In this document: piece after piece, positions 29,854 to 37,837 of the stretch
How positions within the stretch are numbered: the stretch's first letter is position 1
Layout of the letters: the number at the start of each line of letters is the position of its first letter
Made by a program: the position numbers and the translations under genes
Notes under the pieces: model-generated
Told to the model about the DNA's origin: nothing
Database searches by the model: none
The model's input: only the letters and a program-made list of their open reading frames with translations
From: Aestuariivirga sp.
GTDB taxonomy: Bacteria > Pseudomonadota > Alphaproteobacteria > Rhizobiales > Aestuariivirgaceae
NCBI RefSeq assembly: GCF_020252405.1
Contig: NZ_JADCDA010000075.1
Span: 16,931-80,930 of the forward strand
DNA length: 64,000 nt
Reading direction: 5' to 3'

Positions 29854-30762
29854 TCACTCTTTCAGCGAGCCAAGGGTGAGGCCGCGCACCAGATTCTTTT
29901 GGACGAGCAGGATGAAGATGAAGCTCGGGATGATCGCCGCGGTGCCGAGCGCCGCGATGAAGCCCCATTCATTGCCCGTCGAGGTCACGAAGGTCTGGAT
30001 CTTCACCGGAACGGTGCGGATCTCCGTCGTGAGGAACAGCGAAAGCAGGAACTCGGTCCAGCTGAAGATGAAGACGAGGACGGCCGAGGCCGCGATGCCG
30101 CCCCTGACCATCGGCAGCACCACCTTGCGGAAGGTCTGGAAGCGGGTGGCCCCGTCGATCATCGCCGCCTCGTCAACATCCTTCGGCACGTCGTCGAGAA
30201 AGGACTTCATGAGGAGCACGGCGATGGGCAGGTTCATCAGCGCATAGATCATCATGAGGCCGAGATAGCCCATGGCGAGGTTGTCCGTGTCGCGCAGGCC
30301 CGCCGTCTTGTAGATCGTGACGAGCGGCACGAGGATGGCGATGGGCGGCATGAAGCGCTGGCCCAGCACCCAGTTGAGATAGTGGCCGCGGCCGCGGAAC
30401 ATCATGCGCGAGATGGCATAGGCCGCGAAGACAGCGACGCTCATGGTGATGGCCGTGGCGCCGAGCGAGACGATGACCGATTCGAGGATCGACTGGCGCG
30501 AATCATAGGCGCCGCCGCCGCCCACCCCCATGCCGATGCCCTGGTCGATGGCCATCTCCGAGCGCGACATGCCGAGCAGCGTCACGCCGTAATTGATGAA
30601 GGTCGGCGCGAAATCGAAAAAGTTGACGCGGTCCTTGTCGAAGATCGCATAGGCCGGCTTGATCGAGGTCAGCGCCCACCAGAAAATGGGGAACATGAAG
30701 AGGCCGACCACGAGGATGGCCGTGACATCGCGCAGGATCTGCAGGGCGCGCGGGGTTTCCAT
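29854..30762 (-). CDS. ABC transporter permease, MalG type
   Basis: The 302-residue inner-membrane permease has six hydrophobic helices and the EAA loop DEAAMIDGATRFQTFRKVVLP at about residues 210-230, which contacts the ATPase. The start METPRALQILRD at 30762 overlaps the first permease stop by one base (TGATG), so they are translationally coupled. Residues 62-100 form an unusual Gly-rich loop (MGVGGGGAYDSRQS) between helices 1 and 2. Together with the permease encoded upstream it forms the import channel. Confidence 0.92.
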   Translation of the reverse strand: METPRALQILRDVTAILVVGLFMFPIFWWALTSIKPAYAIFDKDRVNFFDFAPTFINYGVTLLGMSRSEMAIDQGIGMGVGGGGAYDSRQSILESVIVSLGATAITMSVAVFAAYAISRMMFRGRGHYLNWVLGQRFMPPIAILVPLVTIYKTAGLRDTDNLAMGYLGLMMIYALMNLPIAVLLMKSFLDDVPKDVDEAAMIDGATRFQTFRKVVLPMVRGGIAASAVLVFIFSWTEFLLSLFLTTEIRTVPVKIQTFVTSTGNEWGFIAALGTAAIIPSFIFILLVQKNLVRGLTLGSLKE

Positions 30763-31688
30763 CAGAGCCTCACCCTGAAGATCCGCATGAACAGGGTCGA
30801 GACGACGATGACGATGACCAGCGTCAGCAGCGCCACGGTGGAGGCATAGGGGAAATCGGCATTGCCGAAATAGATGCGGCCGGCATAGGAGGTGAGCGTC
30901 TCCGTCGCGGTGCCTGGCCCCGAATCCGTCATCACCTTCACATAGTCGAAGGCGCGGAACAGGTCGATGCCGCGGATCAGCACCGCAATGGCGATGACCT
31001 TCGACATCATCGGAAGGGTGAGCCTGAAGAAGGCCTGGAATGCACTGGCGCCGTCGATGGCGGCGGCCTCGAAAGGTTCCTTCGGCAGCGAGCGCAGGCC
31101 CGCCAGCATGATCAAAACCATGAAGGGCGTCCACTGCCAGATTTCCGCCAGCAGCACGCCGGCCATGGCGGTGTTGGCCGTGCCCAGAATGGAGAAGCCG
31201 GGCGGAAAGACCCCAAGCGCGATCAGCCCGCGGCTCAACACGCCGAAGGAGCCGTTGAGCATGAGGAGGAACATCATGCCGGTGACGGCGGGCGGGATGA
31301 CGAGGGGCAGCGTCATCATGGCGCGCAGCACGCCGTAGCCTTTGCGGTCCGAATCGAGCAGCAGCGCAATCAGCATGCCCAGCACCAGCTGGAAGACCAG
31401 CGCCACGCCGGTATAGAGGAAGGTATTGTAGATGGCATTCCACACGCGCTCGTCGGCGAGGATCTTGGTCCAGTTGTGGGTGGGGTCGAAGGTCATCTTC
31501 CGGGTGGCGGCGTTCCTCTTGTAGAGCGACAGTGTTATCGCATAGATCAGCGGATAGATGCCGAAAACCGCCATCAGCGCCGCCGTCGGCAACAGCCAGG
31601 GCAAGGGGCTCTCCGACGTCAGCCAGTGCGGCAGCCACGGACGGCGCTCCGGCGCGGCGCCAACGGGGCTGGCGGAATCGGCAGTCAT
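30762..31688 (-). CDS. ABC transporter permease, MalF type (first gene of the operon)
   Basis: A 308-residue permease from ATG 31688 (MTADSASPVG), which has GGGAG about 8 bases upstream; a TTG start at 31721 would add 11 residues and is less likely. It has six helices beginning at PLPWLLPTAALMAVFGIYPL and the EAA loop FEAAAIDGASAFQAFFRLTLP. It opens the long minus-strand catabolic operon that runs to 19581. A possible promoter and an operator-like palindrome lie 45-90 bp upstream. Confidence 0.92.
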   Translation of the reverse strand: MTADSASPVGAAPERRPWLPHWLTSESPLPWLLPTAALMAVFGIYPLIYAITLSLYKRNAATRKMTFDPTHNWTKILADERVWNAIYNTFLYTGVALVFQLVLGMLIALLLDSDRKGYGVLRAMMTLPLVIPPAVTGMMFLLMLNGSFGVLSRGLIALGVFPPGFSILGTANTAMAGVLLAEIWQWTPFMVLIMLAGLRSLPKEPFEAAAIDGASAFQAFFRLTLPMMSKVIAIAVLIRGIDLFRAFDYVKVMTDSGPGTATETLTSYAGRIYFGNADFPYASTVALLTLVIVIVVSTLFMRIFRVRL

Positions 31689-31734
31689 CAGCACGGCTCC
31701 CATTCCCGGCGTTGCGGGCAATCGTATTTGTCAT

Positions 31735-31775
31735 TTTTGAATTGCAAAAGTGCAGGGGAATTGGCCGCAAGTCAA
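31735..31775 (-). promoter_or_regulatory. Putative promoter and operator of the polyol operon
   Basis: On the minus strand TTGACT (31775-31770) could serve as -35 element, with a weak -10 around 31752-31747. A symmetrical TTTTG-N5-CAAAA palindrome occupies 31735-31749, where a repressor would block initiation. The rest of the region up to 31946 is AT-richer than neighbours and should also hold the promoter for the divergent cassette. No protein has been shown to bind here. Confidence 0.4.
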
Positions 31776-31946
31776 CGGCGCGCAGCCAAATGGCGCAGGA
31801 TATCGCAGCGCAAACAGTATGTTGCAGTGCGACGGTTGCCCCTAGCAGATGCCCCCAAATGCCAAAGTAACGGGTTTCAATGCGATTCACTTTCCTGATA
31901 TGGAGGTGAAAACAACCGGAAGTAAAAAACGGGTCGAGGTCGCCAT

Positions 31947-32426
31947 ATGAACCTGAAGGAAGTTCTGAGAGGGGTCAAAATCACGTTGGACGAAGGAAAG
32001 TGGCAGGAAGGTCATGTACCACGTTCGGCCTTCCCTCTATCCGGGTTGTCGAACAAGCGATACAAATATGGCCCAGATTACAAATGGCGCGTAGTGCGAT
32101 TCCAATGCGTCGGCGAGGTATGTCGAGTGCTAATCATCTTGAATGAGGACAAACAGATTTTTCGCGCAACGCTGGGCGTTGAGGACAACGGCGACATGCG
32201 AGTGCTCTGTCAGTTCGAGTACCACGCTTCAGAACCCGGTTGGCATTGTCACCTAAAGTTAGATGATCATTCAAGAGTGGAACCGGGTTATGCGAGGAAG
32301 ACCGCTCGCCGTTGGCCGGCTAGGCACGCCAAACATTCAAGAACAGATTTTAACGTTACGATCAGGTCTGGTGTGTCGGTGGCTGCAGAGCGCTTTCGCT
32401 TCAAGGCTCAGGGCGATCTAATATGA
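31947..32426 (+). CDS. Unknown protein, first gene of a lower-GC cassette
   Basis: I do not recognise this 159-residue protein. It is basic, with a Trp/Tyr/Cys-containing central part (YKWRVVRFQCVGEVCRVLII, then FEYHASEPGWHCHLKLDD) that looks like alternating beta strands, and a basic stretch ARKTARRWPARHAKHS at about 115-131. His and Cys residues are frequent. The ATG has GAGG eight bases upstream. Its stop overlaps the next start as ATGA, so both proteins are made from one message, suggesting partnership. The two genes have clearly lower GC (about half of bases, by counting sample lines) than the genes on either side, a sign of transfer. Confidence 0.7.
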   Translation: MNLKEVLRGVKITLDEGKWQEGHVPRSAFPLSGLSNKRYKYGPDYKWRVVRFQCVGEVCRVLIILNEDKQIFRATLGVEDNGDMRVLCQFEYHASEPGWHCHLKLDDHSRVEPGYARKTARRWPARHAKHSRTDFNVTIRSGVSVAAERFRFKAQGDLI

Positions 32427-33202
32427 ACAGAGAAAACTTCTGTGAAGCGATTTGTTCAGAGCTACAGCTGCGGACTGTGCCTCTGGGATATGTCCTCAAG
32501 ACCCCTTTTCTTAAGGATGACGGTGAGAGTATTGCAATCTACATCCGTAGAAGCTCAGCTGACAGCAAGTTTTATAGACTTGAAGATGATGGCGAAACTG
32601 TCGCCGCCTTGGAAGCAGTAGGAGTCGATTTTGATAGCGAGAGTCGTCTGGAGGCTCTAGCAGATTTGCTTCGAACTCACCAAGCCAGCTATGACGAAGC
32701 TGGCTCAGTACTGCATACAGAATATTTTCTTGAAGACGAAATTCCGGCCAGGGCGATTTCATTCATGTCGCTGATGAACCGAGTCTTTGATCTTTCTCTA
32801 CTGGCAAAGAATAGGGTTCGAAGCAGGTTTAAGGAAGACCTCATCAAGCTGGTCGAAGCCCAATTCAGTGGTACGGCCCGGATCAGAATTGGTGAACCTA
32901 TTCGCGAAACCATGAAGGACTACATCGTCGACATTGTTGTCGAAGGTCGTGACGGAAGAATTCTGGCCATTTTCGCGGGCACATCCGAAGTCAAGGCGTT
33001 AGAGGCACTTTTGTTCGTCAATGAACAGAAAAAACAATTGCTATCTAACGTGCGCGCGATGCTAGTTCTTGAAAAGGCAAAGCCTGCCGACATCAAGGAA
33101 AGGACGTTATCACGAGTAATTAACTCCGAGATACGTCTGGCTTCTATGGATGGTGAGGCGGTCGCGGTCAAACAAAAGCTAGAGGACAGCCTGCTCCACT
33201 AA
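32423..33202 (+). CDS. DUF1828/DUF1829 domain protein, second gene of the lower-GC cassette
   Basis: The 259-residue protein fits the DUF1828 (about residues 30-115, with YRLEDDGETVAALEAVGVDF) plus DUF1829 (about 145-245, with YIVDIVVEGRDG and AIFAGTSEVKALEALLF) architecture. These domains have no established function and are often found in accessory regions, prophages and islands. The second half, with strand-helix order and conserved Asp and Lys/Glu residues (DIVVEG), resembles nuclease-like folds, but this is a guess. It is coupled to the unknown upstream gene by ATGA. Codon use is less GC-biased than that of neighbours. A defence or toxin role is speculative. Confidence 0.75.
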   Translation: MNRENFCEAICSELQLRTVPLGYVLKTPFLKDDGESIAIYIRRSSADSKFYRLEDDGETVAALEAVGVDFDSESRLEALADLLRTHQASYDEAGSVLHTEYFLEDEIPARAISFMSLMNRVFDLSLLAKNRVRSRFKEDLIKLVEAQFSGTARIRIGEPIRETMKDYIVDIVVEGRDGRILAIFAGTSEVKALEALLFVNEQKKQLLSNVRAMLVLEKAKPADIKERTLSRVINSEIRLASMDGEAVAVKQKLEDSLLH

Positions 33203-33241
33203 GCGATTACCGACCTTTGAAAAAATCCTCGTTTGGCTGTC

Positions 33242-34564
33242 TTACAGCGCGTGCAAGCGCGTGTCGGACTGGTCCAGGCGGCGGCGGATCTGGGTGATGA
33301 GGAGCGACTCATCGGGTGCGCAATTGCCGTAGGTGAGGGGCTCGCCGGACTTGATCGCCTTCAGCACCTTCGCCCCCTGGGCGAGGCCCAGGGGCACGGC
33401 GTTGGCGTTGCGGGCCTCGGCGTGGGTCATGGCCCAGGCGCGGTAATCCGTTTCGCCGATGCGGCCGAGGTTTTCGCCCGGCGAAAGATCGCGCTTGGCG
33501 ACGGTGGCGCATTCGGCCACGGGCTGAGCCAGCGGCGCCATGTCGGCCTGGCCATGCAGCACGGCGCGGGCGGCGGAGAGCGGCACTTCGAGGCTGGTGA
33601 GATGATAGGGGCGCGTCAGGGCAAAATAGGGACCCTTGCCGACCTTGAGGTCGATGAGGCGCTCTTGCAGGCGCGGGTGATCCGTCGTCACGATGCAGAA
33701 GACGCCGGGGGCCACACCCTTGCCGATGGAATAATCCACACAGCCCTTCCTGGAGAGCACGCCGCCATGTTCCTTCGGGATCAGCACCGAGGCGAGTTCG
33801 TCTCCCGCCGCCGCGGGGCCATGCATGCCGGGCACGTCCGGCACGAGGCCGGTGCAGTTGGCGATCGCCACCATCTCCACCATGGTCTTGGAGCCGTCGA
33901 CGAATTCGACCAGCATGCGGGCATTCATGTTGCGGGATCTGGCCTCCGCCTCGTAGTCGGCGGGGACGGCGTCCCATTTGAGCGGATTATTCTTGCCCTT
34001 GCCGGCGCAGACGACCTCAAGGCCGATGGACTGGGCGAAGCCGATCAACTCCAGCGTGGCGGCGGGCTCGTCGCCTGCAGCACCGGTGTAGACGACGCCG
34101 GCGCGCTTGGCCTCCCCGTGCAAATGGCGGCCGATGGTGATGTCGGCCTCGACATTGAGCATGACGACATGCTTGCCGTTGGCGATCGAGTCGAGCGCGA
34201 ATTGCGCGCCGGTGTTGGGATTGCCCGTGGCGTCGATCACCACGTCGATGCGCGAGGACCTGGCGAGCACCGCCGGGTCTGACGTTATGGCGATGCGACC
34301 GGTCCCGATCGCGGCATCGACGGCCGACGGCGTCTCGGCGTAGACGGTGCGGTCTTCCGTGAAGCCCGCCATGGCGGCGGCGGCCCTGGCCTGGGGCGGG
34401 CGCATTTCGGCCACGGCGCCCAGGCGCAGGCCGGGCATGCGGTTCAGCTGCACCATGATGTCGGCGCCCATCTGGCCGCAGCCGGCAAGGCCGATGGTCA
34501 CGGTCTTGCCCGCCTCTTCGCGGGCTTTGAGTTCGGCAACGAGCGGGGAGACACCTGCGATCAC
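33242..34564 (-). CDS. NAD(P)-binding homoserine-dehydrogenase-like protein with SAF domain
   Basis: From GTG 34564 the product has 440 residues. Residues 17-40 (TVTIGLAGCGQMGADIMVQL) are a Rossmann NAD(P) loop; VDVVIDATGNPNTGAQFALD-like residues and VMLNVEADITIG follow as in homoserine-dehydrogenase relatives. The C-terminal part (about 370-440: ARSLSPGENLGRIG-like, GEPLTYGNCAP) is a SAF domain. Proteins of this type are encoded beside sugar aldolases, but their reactions are mostly unassigned. It overlaps the FucA-like aldolase stop as GTGA, so the two are coupled. An uninterrupted frame running through the aldolase gene is not a fusion, since it is out of frame with the aldolase. Confidence 0.75.
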   Translation of the reverse strand: MIAGVSPLVAELKAREEAGKTVTIGLAGCGQMGADIMVQLNRMPGLRLGAVAEMRPPQARAAAAMAGFTEDRTVYAETPSAVDAAIGTGRIAITSDPAVLARSSRIDVVIDATGNPNTGAQFALDSIANGKHVVMLNVEADITIGRHLHGEAKRAGVVYTGAAGDEPAATLELIGFAQSIGLEVVCAGKGKNNPLKWDAVPADYEAEARSRNMNARMLVEFVDGSKTMVEMVAIANCTGLVPDVPGMHGPAAAGDELASVLIPKEHGGVLSRKGCVDYSIGKGVAPGVFCIVTTDHPRLQERLIDLKVGKGPYFALTRPYHLTSLEVPLSAARAVLHGQADMAPLAQPVAECATVAKRDLSPGENLGRIGETDYRAWAMTHAEARNANAVPLGLAQGAKVLKAIKSGEPLTYGNCAPDESLLITQIRRRLDQSDTRLHAL

Positions 34565-35307
34565 CGCTTCGCCGCGCCTCTCTTCTTCGCGGCGGGCGTC
34601 CCCGGCGCATCGCGGCGCTCCAGGCCGGTGACCGATGCGGCATCGGTCGTCTTGAACTCGCCCGACTGCTTGCCATAGGTCTTCATGCGCGCCAGCACGG
34701 TGCCCATCTGGTTCGCCTTGAGGATGACGGGCTTGCCCACCTGCAGGGCCGCCCAATACTGCTGCGCGATGGTTTCGACCTCGCCCGCCCGCCACAGCGC
34801 CTTTTCCAGATCGGGGCCGAAGGCGATCTGGCCATGGTTGCCGAGGAGGCAGGCGGAGCGGTCTTCCAGCGCCTTCAGCATCACTTTCGAAAGTTCCGGC
34901 GTGCCGAACTCGGCATAGTCCGAGCAGCGGATGTCGGAGCCCCCGGCAATGCCGATCATGTAGTGGAAGGCGGGAATGTCCATCCTGAGGCAGGCGAGTG
35001 CGGTGGCATAGATCGAATGGGTGTGGACGATGGCGCCCGCCTCGGCGCGGCGCCTGAAGATGTCGAGATGCATGCGCCACTCGGTGGAGGGCAGGTACTC
35101 GCCGATATAGCCGCCGTCCAGGTCCATCTCGACGATGTGTTCGGGCTTCATCCGGGCATAGGGGATGCCCGAGGCCGTGATCAGAAAGCCTTCCGGGGTG
35201 CGGACGCTCACATTGCCGGAGGTGCCCTGGTTGATCCCTTCCTCGTTCATCCTGAGGCAGGTGTTGATCACCGCCCGGCGGAGGTCGGGATACTTCAGCT
35301 TGGCCAT
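34561..35307 (-). CDS. Class II aldolase (L-fuculose-phosphate aldolase-like)
   Basis: A 248-residue FucA-type enzyme. INQGTSGNVSVRTPEGFLIT forms the phosphate-binding loop, MDLDGGYIGE the usual turn, AIVHTHSIYATALACLR carries the zinc-binding His pair, and LLGNHGQIAFG the third His. It should split a ketose 1-phosphate into dihydroxyacetone phosphate and an aldehyde. The last 20 residues are an unusual Ala/Lys/Arg-rich tail (AKKRGAAKR). It is divergent from an FGGY kinase that could supply its substrate, and is coupled to the SAF-domain dehydrogenase that might oxidise the aldehyde or a precursor. Confidence 0.88.
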   Translation of the reverse strand: MAKLKYPDLRRAVINTCLRMNEEGINQGTSGNVSVRTPEGFLITASGIPYARMKPEHIVEMDLDGGYIGEYLPSTEWRMHLDIFRRRAEAGAIVHTHSIYATALACLRMDIPAFHYMIGIAGGSDIRCSDYAEFGTPELSKVMLKALEDRSACLLGNHGQIAFGPDLEKALWRAGEVETIAQQYWAALQVGKPVILKANQMGTVLARMKTYGKQSGEFKTTDAASVTGLERRDAPGTPAAKKRGAAKR

Positions 35308-35439
35308 GTGGACGGGTCTCCGGACGGGTTGTCAGGTGCATGGCTATAGACCCGGGCCGCCCGCCCCTTCAAGTGCCCGGGGCGATTGACGCCCATGCGG
35401 CGGATGCGAGAGACTGGCTAAAACGGCAGGACGAGGCGA

Positions 35440-36840
35440 ATGGGGCAGGACGGCTTGCGCGGCATCGCGGTGGTGGATGTGGGCTTCACCAACACCAAGA
35501 TCGCGCTGTTTTCGGGGGCGGGCGAGTTGCTGGCCGAGCGCAAGGCGCCGAGTCGGCATGTGCCCGCGCCGCCCTACAAGCACATCGACCCCGAGCCGAT
35601 GGTGGCGCTGTGCCGGAGCGCACTGCCCGAGCTTGACGCCATGCTGCCCATCGATGCGGTCGTGCCCACGGCGCATGGCGCGGCCATGGCCTGCCTCGAT
35701 GCGGAGGGCAGGCTGGCGCTCCCCGTGATGGACTATACCAGCGAGCCGCCGCCGGCGGTCGTGGCGGATTACGAGAAGATCATGCCGGGCTTCGAGGAGG
35801 CGCTGTGCCCGCTGCTGCCGATGGCGATCACCCACGGACTGCAGCTCTACTGGCAGCAGCGGGCCTGGCCGGATGACTTCGCCAGGGTGAGGACGCTGCT
35901 GCCGTGGATCCAGTATGTGGGCTTCCGGCTGAGCGGGGTTGCGGTGACCGAGATTTCCTCCATGGCCTGCCAGACGCATCTCCTCGACATCCGCGCGCAG
36001 GAACCTTCGAGCACCGCAAGGCGGCTGGGCTGGGACAGGCTTTATGCGCCCCGCGCCAAGGCGTGGGAGACGATCGGGACGCTTAAGGATGAGTTCCGCG
36101 GCGCAAGCTTCCGCGGCGCGGCCCGCGTGCTCGGCGGCGTGCATGACTCGACGGCCAATTTCATGCGCTATGTCTGCGCCGGGCTTGACCGCTTCACGCT
36201 GGTTTCGACCGGCACGTGGAGCATCAGCTTCGATCCGTCGACGAGCGTGGACGTGCTGGACCCGGCGCGCGACACCAACACCAACACCGACGTGCTGGGC
36301 CGCAACGTGTGCTGCAGCCGCTTCTTCGGCGGCATGGAATTCGCCGCGGTGGCCAATGGCGCGCCGGCGGAAGCGGCAAGCCTCGCCTGCGTGGCCGCAC
36401 TGGTGGCGCGCGGCACATACGCCGTGCCGTCCTTCACCATGACCAGCGGGCCTGCGCCCGGCTCAGCTGGAAAAGGCTGTGTGAAGGGGCCCGCGGCAGA
36501 GAGTGCGGAGGAGCGCGCCACGCTGGCGGCGCTCTATTGCGCGCTGATGGTGTCAGAGCAGCTCGATGCCATTGCGTCGAAGGACGGCATCATCGTCGAT
36601 GGGCCCTTCTCGCAGAACCCGGTGCTGCTTGGCGTGCTGGCGGCACTCAGGCCCGCACAGCAGGTGAAGGCGTCTGCCCTGCGTGACGGCACCACCGCGG
36701 GGGCGGCGGCACTGGCGATGATCGAGAATGGCAGGCTGCCGGCGATCGCCATCAGGATGGCCGAGGTGACGCCGGCCGATGTGCCGGGGCTTGATGCTTA
36801 TCGGGCAATATGGCGTGCGTTGGCTTATGCAGCGCGGTGA
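35440..36840 (+). CDS. FGGY-family carbohydrate kinase (fuculokinase/rhamnulokinase-like)
   Basis: The 466-residue kinase begins GIAVVDVGFTNTKIALFSG, the FGGY phosphate loop in the form found in L-fuculokinase and rhamnulokinase relatives. Also visible are AVVPTAHGAAMACLD, LGGVHDSTANFMRYVCAG (ATP site, start of domain II), LVSTGTWSISFDP and IVDGPFSQNPVLLGVLAAL. It starts 132 bp from the divergent class II aldolase, with GAGG before ATG, and ends at a hairpin. Likely job: phosphorylate a ketose (possibly a 6-deoxy ketose) for the aldolase. Substrate not established. Confidence 0.87.
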   Translation: MGQDGLRGIAVVDVGFTNTKIALFSGAGELLAERKAPSRHVPAPPYKHIDPEPMVALCRSALPELDAMLPIDAVVPTAHGAAMACLDAEGRLALPVMDYTSEPPPAVVADYEKIMPGFEEALCPLLPMAITHGLQLYWQQRAWPDDFARVRTLLPWIQYVGFRLSGVAVTEISSMACQTHLLDIRAQEPSSTARRLGWDRLYAPRAKAWETIGTLKDEFRGASFRGAARVLGGVHDSTANFMRYVCAGLDRFTLVSTGTWSISFDPSTSVDVLDPARDTNTNTDVLGRNVCCSRFFGGMEFAAVANGAPAEAASLACVAALVARGTYAVPSFTMTSGPAPGSAGKGCVKGPAAESAEERATLAALYCALMVSEQLDAIASKDGIIVDGPFSQNPVLLGVLAALRPAQQVKASALRDGTTAGAAALAMIENGRLPAIAIRMAEVTPADVPGLDAYRAIWRALAYAAR

Positions 36841-36851
36841 CGGCCACGGGT

Positions 36852-36885
36852 CCTTCTCCCATTGGCTCGCGCCAACGGGAGAAGG
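36852..36885 (+). terminator. Hairpin after the FGGY kinase
   Basis: A 9-bp inverted repeat (CCTTCTCCC at 36852-36860 with GGGAGAAGG at 36877-36885) lies 12 bp after the kinase stop. There is no U run, so it may be a repeat element that also ends transcription. The rest of the gap to 37008 shows nothing else. Confidence 0.5.
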
Positions 36886-37007
36886 GGAAGTTGCTGCGGC
36901 TTGCTTTCCCGCTTCCCTCAAATTCCGCAAGCTTCGCACAAGGGGTGTTAACCATCCCGCAAAGCATCGGGCGCAGGATGGGGCCTGTGTGTTGCTTGAG
37001 GTGTTTC

Positions 37008-37388
37008 ATGTCCCCGTCCCTGCCGGAAGACTCGTTTACGCTCGTATCGCCCGGCTATCGGCCCCAGGCGGGGCGGCTGGCCTTCACCATCGGGGCTCAG
37101 CTTGTCGCCGAGATGGATGACGACGACCTGGCCCAGAGCTGGCAGGCGGCGGATGATCTCACCGCGGGCGAGGCCGCCGAACTCAGCGACGCCGCGGCGC
37201 TGCACCTGATGGAACTGCTGGAGGAGGGTCTGCCCGCGGCCGATCTGTCCGAGGCCGTGGCCGATGCGGCGGTGGTCTTCCTCATCGCCATGAAGCGCCA
37301 TGGCATTGCCGACCCGAAGCGGATTCCCGCCTGCGCCGTGAAGTGGAACTTGCACGCCGAACGTGCCAGTGTTCACATTGCTTCATGA
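37008..37388 (+). CDS. Hypothetical protein, acidic, helical
   Basis: The 126-residue product starts at ATG 37008, with TTGAGG upstream (MSPSLPEDSFTLVSPGYR). It is acidic and Ala/Leu/Glu-rich in the middle, predicted helical (AEMDDDDLAQSWQAADDLT, LHLMELLEEGLPAADLSEAV), and ends with KWNLHAERASVHIAS. I recognise no domain. An in-frame extension back to 36810 crosses the kinase end and hairpin and is rejected. It overlaps the VOC gene by 4 bp (ATGA), so the two are cotranscribed. Confidence 0.6.
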   Translation: MSPSLPEDSFTLVSPGYRPQAGRLAFTIGAQLVAEMDDDDLAQSWQAADDLTAGEAAELSDAAALHLMELLEEGLPAADLSEAVADAAVVFLIAMKRHGIADPKRIPACAVKWNLHAERASVHIAS

Positions 37389-37816
37389 GCGATACCAATC
37401 CCGAACCGAATGCCGCCGAATATGGCCGAAGCCTCAGGGGCCTCGGCTTCAACCTGCTGGTGACCGACGTGCCGCGCGCCGTGACCTTCGCAAAGGAGGT
37501 GCTGGGCGCCACCAGCTTCTATGACAATGAGGATTTCGCCGCCCTGCGCTGGCAGGGGCAGGACTTCATGTTCCATGCCGACCGTTCCTATCGCGGGCAC
37601 CCGCTGTCCGGCCTCGTCGCCGGGTTGGAGGCGCGCGGGGCGGGCGTGGAACTGCGGATTTTCGGCTGTGACCCGGACCGGGCGGAAGCAAAGGCGCGCG
37701 AGCTGGGCTTCACGGTGCTGGCGGGCTCACTCGACAAGGCGCACGGGCTTCGCGAATGCGTCATTCTCGATGATGACGGATATTCGTGGGTGCCGACGGC
37801 GCCGACGCCGCGATAG
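37385..37816 (+). CDS. VOC-family (glyoxalase/bleomycin-resistance fold) protein
   Basis: A 143-residue protein with the paired beta-alpha-beta-beta-beta modules of the vicinal oxygen chelate fold. The first is GFNLLVTDVPRAVTFAKEVL to DFMFHADRSY; the second covers VELRIFGCDPDRAEAKARELG to ECVILDDDGYSWVP. No specific ring-cleavage, glyoxalase or resistance motif can be assigned; the usual metal ligands are incomplete to my reading. It is translationally coupled to the hypothetical gene upstream. The convergent gene fragment ends 22 bp away. Confidence 0.75.
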   Translation: MSDTNPEPNAAEYGRSLRGLGFNLLVTDVPRAVTFAKEVLGATSFYDNEDFAALRWQGQDFMFHADRSYRGHPLSGLVAGLEARGAGVELRIFGCDPDRAEAKARELGFTVLAGSLDKAHGLRECVILDDDGYSWVPTAPTPR

Positions 37817-37837
37817 GCGACCAGTCGAACACTGCCG

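Noticed and set aside
29854-31890. 678-residue version of the second permease
   Set aside because: The extra N-terminal residues come from the wrong frame of the first permease gene; the METPRALQ start at 30762 overlaps its stop.
33242-35341. Apparent 699-residue fusion of an aldolase region with the SAF-domain dehydrogenase
   Set aside because: The part over the aldolase gene is out of frame with the aldolase; the real dehydrogenase starts at GTG 34564.
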